A DNA stretch of 6,962 bases from JAKGBX01 sp965366835 (lineage in GTDB: Bacteria > Pseudomonadota > Alphaproteobacteria > Rhodobacterales > Rhodobacteraceae). Shown in pieces: positions 5,199 to 6,962 of this stretch (its first letter is position 1; every line of letters starts with the position of its first letter). The notes below the pieces were generated by a model. The model was not told the origin of the DNA, searched no databases, and saw only the letters and a list, made by a program, of their open reading frames with translations. The stretch covers positions 1-6,962 of the forward strand of contig CBDUGF010000154.1 in NCBI GenBank assembly GCA_965366835.1, given 5' to 3'. The position numbers were made by a program, and so were the translations under genes.

Positions 5199-5945
5199 AT
5201 GAAAACGGCGATCGTGACGGGGGCGGCGCGGGGCATCGGGCTGGCGACGACCAAGCTGTTTCTGGAGCATGGTTTTCGGGTGGCGATGATCGATCGCGAC
5301 GGGCCGGAACTGGAGAAGGCATCTGCCGGGCTGGAGCGGGTCTTGCCGGTGTTGTGCGATGTCAGTGTGCCGGCGCAGGTGGAGGCGATGGCGGAGCGGG
5401 TAAAAGGCGAATTCGGGCGGCTGGATGTCTTGGTCAACAATGCCGGGGTGGCCGAGTTCGGACCGATCGACGATTGTGATTTCGCGATGTGGCGGCGGGT
5501 TATGGAGACCAACCTGGACGGGCCGTTTCTGGTCAGCCAAGCCGTTGTTTTCGAACTGAAAAAGACCAGGGGGGCGATTGTGAACATCGCCTCGATCAGC
5601 GGCTTGCGGGCGTCGACGCTGAGGGTGGCTTATGGCACCTCGAAGGCCGGGGTGATCCAGCTGACCAAGCAGCAGGCGGCGGAATGGGGCGAATGGGGCA
5701 TAAGGGCCAATTGCATCTGCCCCGGGCCGGTCAGAACCAAGCTGGCGATGGCGGTGCATAGCCCGGAAATTATCGCGTCATATCATGATGCTATCCCGCT
5801 CAACCGCTATGGCAGCGAGCGCGAGATCGCCGAGGCCATCGTGTTTTTGTGCTCGGACAAGGCGAGCTATATCACCGGCCAGGTGATCGCCGCCGATGGC
5901 GGCTTCGAGAGCACCGGCGTGGGGCTGCCGGCGCTGAGAGGTTAA
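5199..5945 (+). CDS. Canonical short-chain dehydrogenase/reductase, substrate unknown
   Basis: A 248-residue classical SDR oxidoreductase, a usual length for the family. The cofactor loop is TGAARGIG (7-14), and Asp32 after beta 2 (AMIDRD) favours NAD(H). NNAG is at 80-83, catalytic Asn105 in ETNLDG, Ser132 in NIASISG, and Tyr145 and Lys149 in AYGTSK. The PGPV segment (near 184) and the C-terminal CSDKASYITGQV and ADGGF complete the pattern. All four catalytic residues are present, so it should be active, but SDR substrates cannot be told from these motifs. FabG-like or sugar/polyol dehydrogenases are equally possible. The ATG at 5199 follows AGGGGG by five bases. A terminator-like repeat separates it from hemF, so it may be a separate unit or depend on readthrough. 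It converges on mgtE. Confidence 0.9.
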   Translation: MKTAIVTGAARGIGLATTKLFLEHGFRVAMIDRDGPELEKASAGLERVLPVLCDVSVPAQVEAMAERVKGEFGRLDVLVNNAGVAEFGPIDDCDFAMWRRVMETNLDGPFLVSQAVVFELKKTRGAIVNIASISGLRASTLRVAYGTSKAGVIQLTKQQAAEWGEWGIRANCICPGPVRTKLAMAVHSPEIIASYHDAIPLNRYGSEREIAEAIVFLCSDKASYITGQVIAADGGFESTGVGLPALRG

Positions 5946-6109
5946 CGACACCGCGCGGTGAAAAATGCCGGGGGTGATCTTCGGCTGTCGCCCGGCTGCA
6001 ATGCGTATGACATCGGATTCCTGAATATATGAACGCGCGTTAAGGTTAACCGGGCGCGCGGTGATCCCCGGCCTTGCCGCGAAAACCGGGTTCGCGCGGT
6101 GCACCTGCC
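5946..6109. other. Convergent intergenic region with weak dyads and a thrice-repeated 9-mer
   Basis: No credible gene was seen between the second SDR and mgtE. CGCGCGGTG occurs at 5952-5960, 6055-6063 and 6093-6101. GCCGGG (5967-5972) and CCCGGC (5991-5996) could form a long-loop hairpin without a T run, a weak end signal for the SDR. CGCGCG at 6034-6039 and 6055-6060 flank a short dyad (GTTAA-GG-TTAAC, 6039-6050) in an AT-richer patch. The function of these is unknown. Confidence 0.4.
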
Positions 6110-6137
6110 AAACCGGCGCCGGCGGCCCGGCCGGTTT
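6110..6137 (-). terminator. Candidate terminator of mgtE, possibly bidirectional
   Basis: AAACCGGC (6110-6117) and GCCGGTTT (6130-6137) are perfectly complementary around a 12-base GC-rich loop. The stem lies 15 bases past the mgtE stop on the minus strand. The minus-strand arm ends in TTT and the plus-strand arm also ends in TTT, so it could act from both sides. The U-tract is short. Confidence 0.5.
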
Positions 6138-6152
6138 CCGGGCGATCCGCTG

Positions 6153-6962
6153 TCACAGAAGCAGCGGCATCATCAGGGTCGCCAGGCTGAGCACCAGAAA
6201 GAACCCGGCCATGTCGGTGATCGTTGTCAGGAGCGGGCCGCTGGCCGCCGCCGGATCCTGGTTCAGCCGCTTCAGCAGCAGCGGCACGACACCGCCGATC
6301 GAGACCGCGAGAACGGTGTTCAATGCCAGCGCGACGCCGATCACGAGGCCGAGAAACGGATTGCCCTTCCAGGCCCAGCACACCAGCCCGATCAGGATCC
6401 CCAGCGCGATGCCGTTGATCACGCCGACCGAGACTTCCTTGAGCCAGACCCGCATCGCATCCTTGGGCTGGACGATGCCGAGGGACAGCTCGCGCATGGT
6501 GACGCCGACGGCCTGATTGCCGGAACAGCCGGACATGTCCGACACCATCGGCAGGAAAACGGCAATCGCGATGACCGCGGCGAGGGTCTCTTCATAGGCC
6601 GAGATCACCGATGCGGCGATGATGTTGAGAACGATGTTGGCCGACAGCCAGGCCAGGCGCCGGCGCGAGCGCAGCCATGTCGGCATGGCGCGCAGTTCGT
6701 CTCCGACGACACCCTGACGCTTGAGGCTTTCGCTTTCCGACCGTTCGAGCGCGGCGGAGTCGACCGCCGAGCGCGAGACCACGCCGACCAGCCGGCCATC
6801 GGCCTCGACGACCGGAAGCCCGAGGAAATTGTGCTCGTCGAACAGATCCTGCAAAGTGTCCAGGCTGGTGGTGACGTCGACGGTCAGGGGTTCGACCATG
6901 ATCGAGGTCAGCCTGGCGCTGCGCTTGGCGGTCAGCAGCCCGCGCAGCGAAACCACGCCGAC
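6153..6962 (-). CDS. mgtE: MgtE-type magnesium channel, C-terminal part (5' end lies outside the window)
   Basis: MgtE is an inner-membrane, Mg2+-gated magnesium channel whose cytosolic N and CBS domains close the pore when Mg2+ is high. The 269 visible residues start inside the CBS pair (VGVVSLRGLL). A second CBS domain follows (about 20-75: FLGLPVVEADGRLVGVVSRS), then a linking segment and five hydrophobic helices at roughly 103-123, 126-142, 176-198, 202-230 and 243-268. This matches the five-helix MgtE pore domain. The loop after the second helix reads SDMSGCSGNQAVG, the counterpart of the family GNAGNQ motif. Asp250 in TTITDMAG is likely the pore Mg2+ ligand equivalent to Asp432 of the Thermus protein, by my alignment from memory. 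A GTG at 6956 could start an ORF but falls inside a CBS strand, so the gene surely runs past the window end. Any Mg2+ riboswitch would be outside. Confidence 0.93.
   Translation of the reverse strand, partial: VGVVSLRGLLTAKRSARLTSIMVEPLTVDVTTSLDTLQDLFDEHNFLGLPVVEADGRLVGVVSRSAVDSAALERSESESLKRQGVVGDELRAMPTWLRSRRRLAWLSANIVLNIIAASVISAYEETLAAVIAIAVFLPMVSDMSGCSGNQAVGVTMRELSLGIVQPKDAMRVWLKEVSVGVINGIALGILIGLVCWAWKGNPFLGLVIGVALALNTVLAVSIGGVVPLLLKRLNQDPAAASGPLLTTITDMAGFFLVLSLATLMMPLLL

Noticed and set aside
5117..5479. A plus-strand frame starting in the repeat after hemF and running into the second SDR
   Set aside because: It translates the intergenic repeat and an off-frame part of the SDR; the SDR frame has full motifs and a better ribosome binding site.
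6040..6050. A possible CtrA-type site (TTAA...TTAAC)
   Set aside because: The two half-sites are two bases apart rather than the seven expected for CtrA, and the gap is between convergent genes with no promoter to control.

Overview
The window looks like a chromosomal core segment of a high-GC alphaproteobacterium, most likely of the Rhodobacterales (Roseobacter/Paracoccus type). The basis is the strongly GC-biased third codon positions, the ClpS and HemF sequence types, and two copies of a GC-hairpin plus TATTTnTGnC-like intergenic element that I recall as common in Rhodobacteraceae genomes. No mobile element, phage gene, CRISPR array, tRNA or rRNA was seen. Most other long open frames are antisense shadows of the genes listed here.

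Layout. (1) Positions 1-867 hold the C-terminal half of an adenine deaminase gene (ade, + strand, cut by the window start). (2) A 285-base convergent intergenic region (868-1152) contains hairpins, palindromes and the first copy of the dispersed element. (3) A HAD-family hydrolase is on the minus strand (1153-1854). (4) It diverges, across a 94-base promoter-bearing gap, from a plus-strand run: clpS, an RsmC-like rRNA methyltransferase, a short-chain dehydrogenase/reductase (SDR) homologue, hemF and a second SDR (1949-5945). (5) A 207-base convergent intergenic region (5946-6152) separates this run from the C-terminal part of an mgtE-type magnesium channel on the minus strand (6153-6962, cut by the window end).

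How the genes work together. The plus-strand run probably forms at least two or three transcription units. clpS and the methyltransferase are 22 bases apart and likely co-transcribed. The first SDR and hemF are tightly coupled: the hemF Shine-Dalgarno overlaps the SDR stop codon. An AT-richer gap with two interleaved perfect inverted repeats precedes that pair, which points to its own promoter or control region. A terminator-like repeat separates hemF from the second SDR. HemF performs the oxygen-dependent step from coproporphyrinogen III to protoporphyrinogen IX in haem synthesis.

The most interesting observation is that the SDR translated just ahead of hemF keeps the nucleotide-binding glycines but has lost both the catalytic Tyr and Lys (Leu and Asn instead). 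It therefore looks like a pseudoenzyme or cofactor sensor rather than a dehydrogenase, whereas the SDR after hemF has a fully canonical active site. Nothing here resembles a new defence or mobile system.
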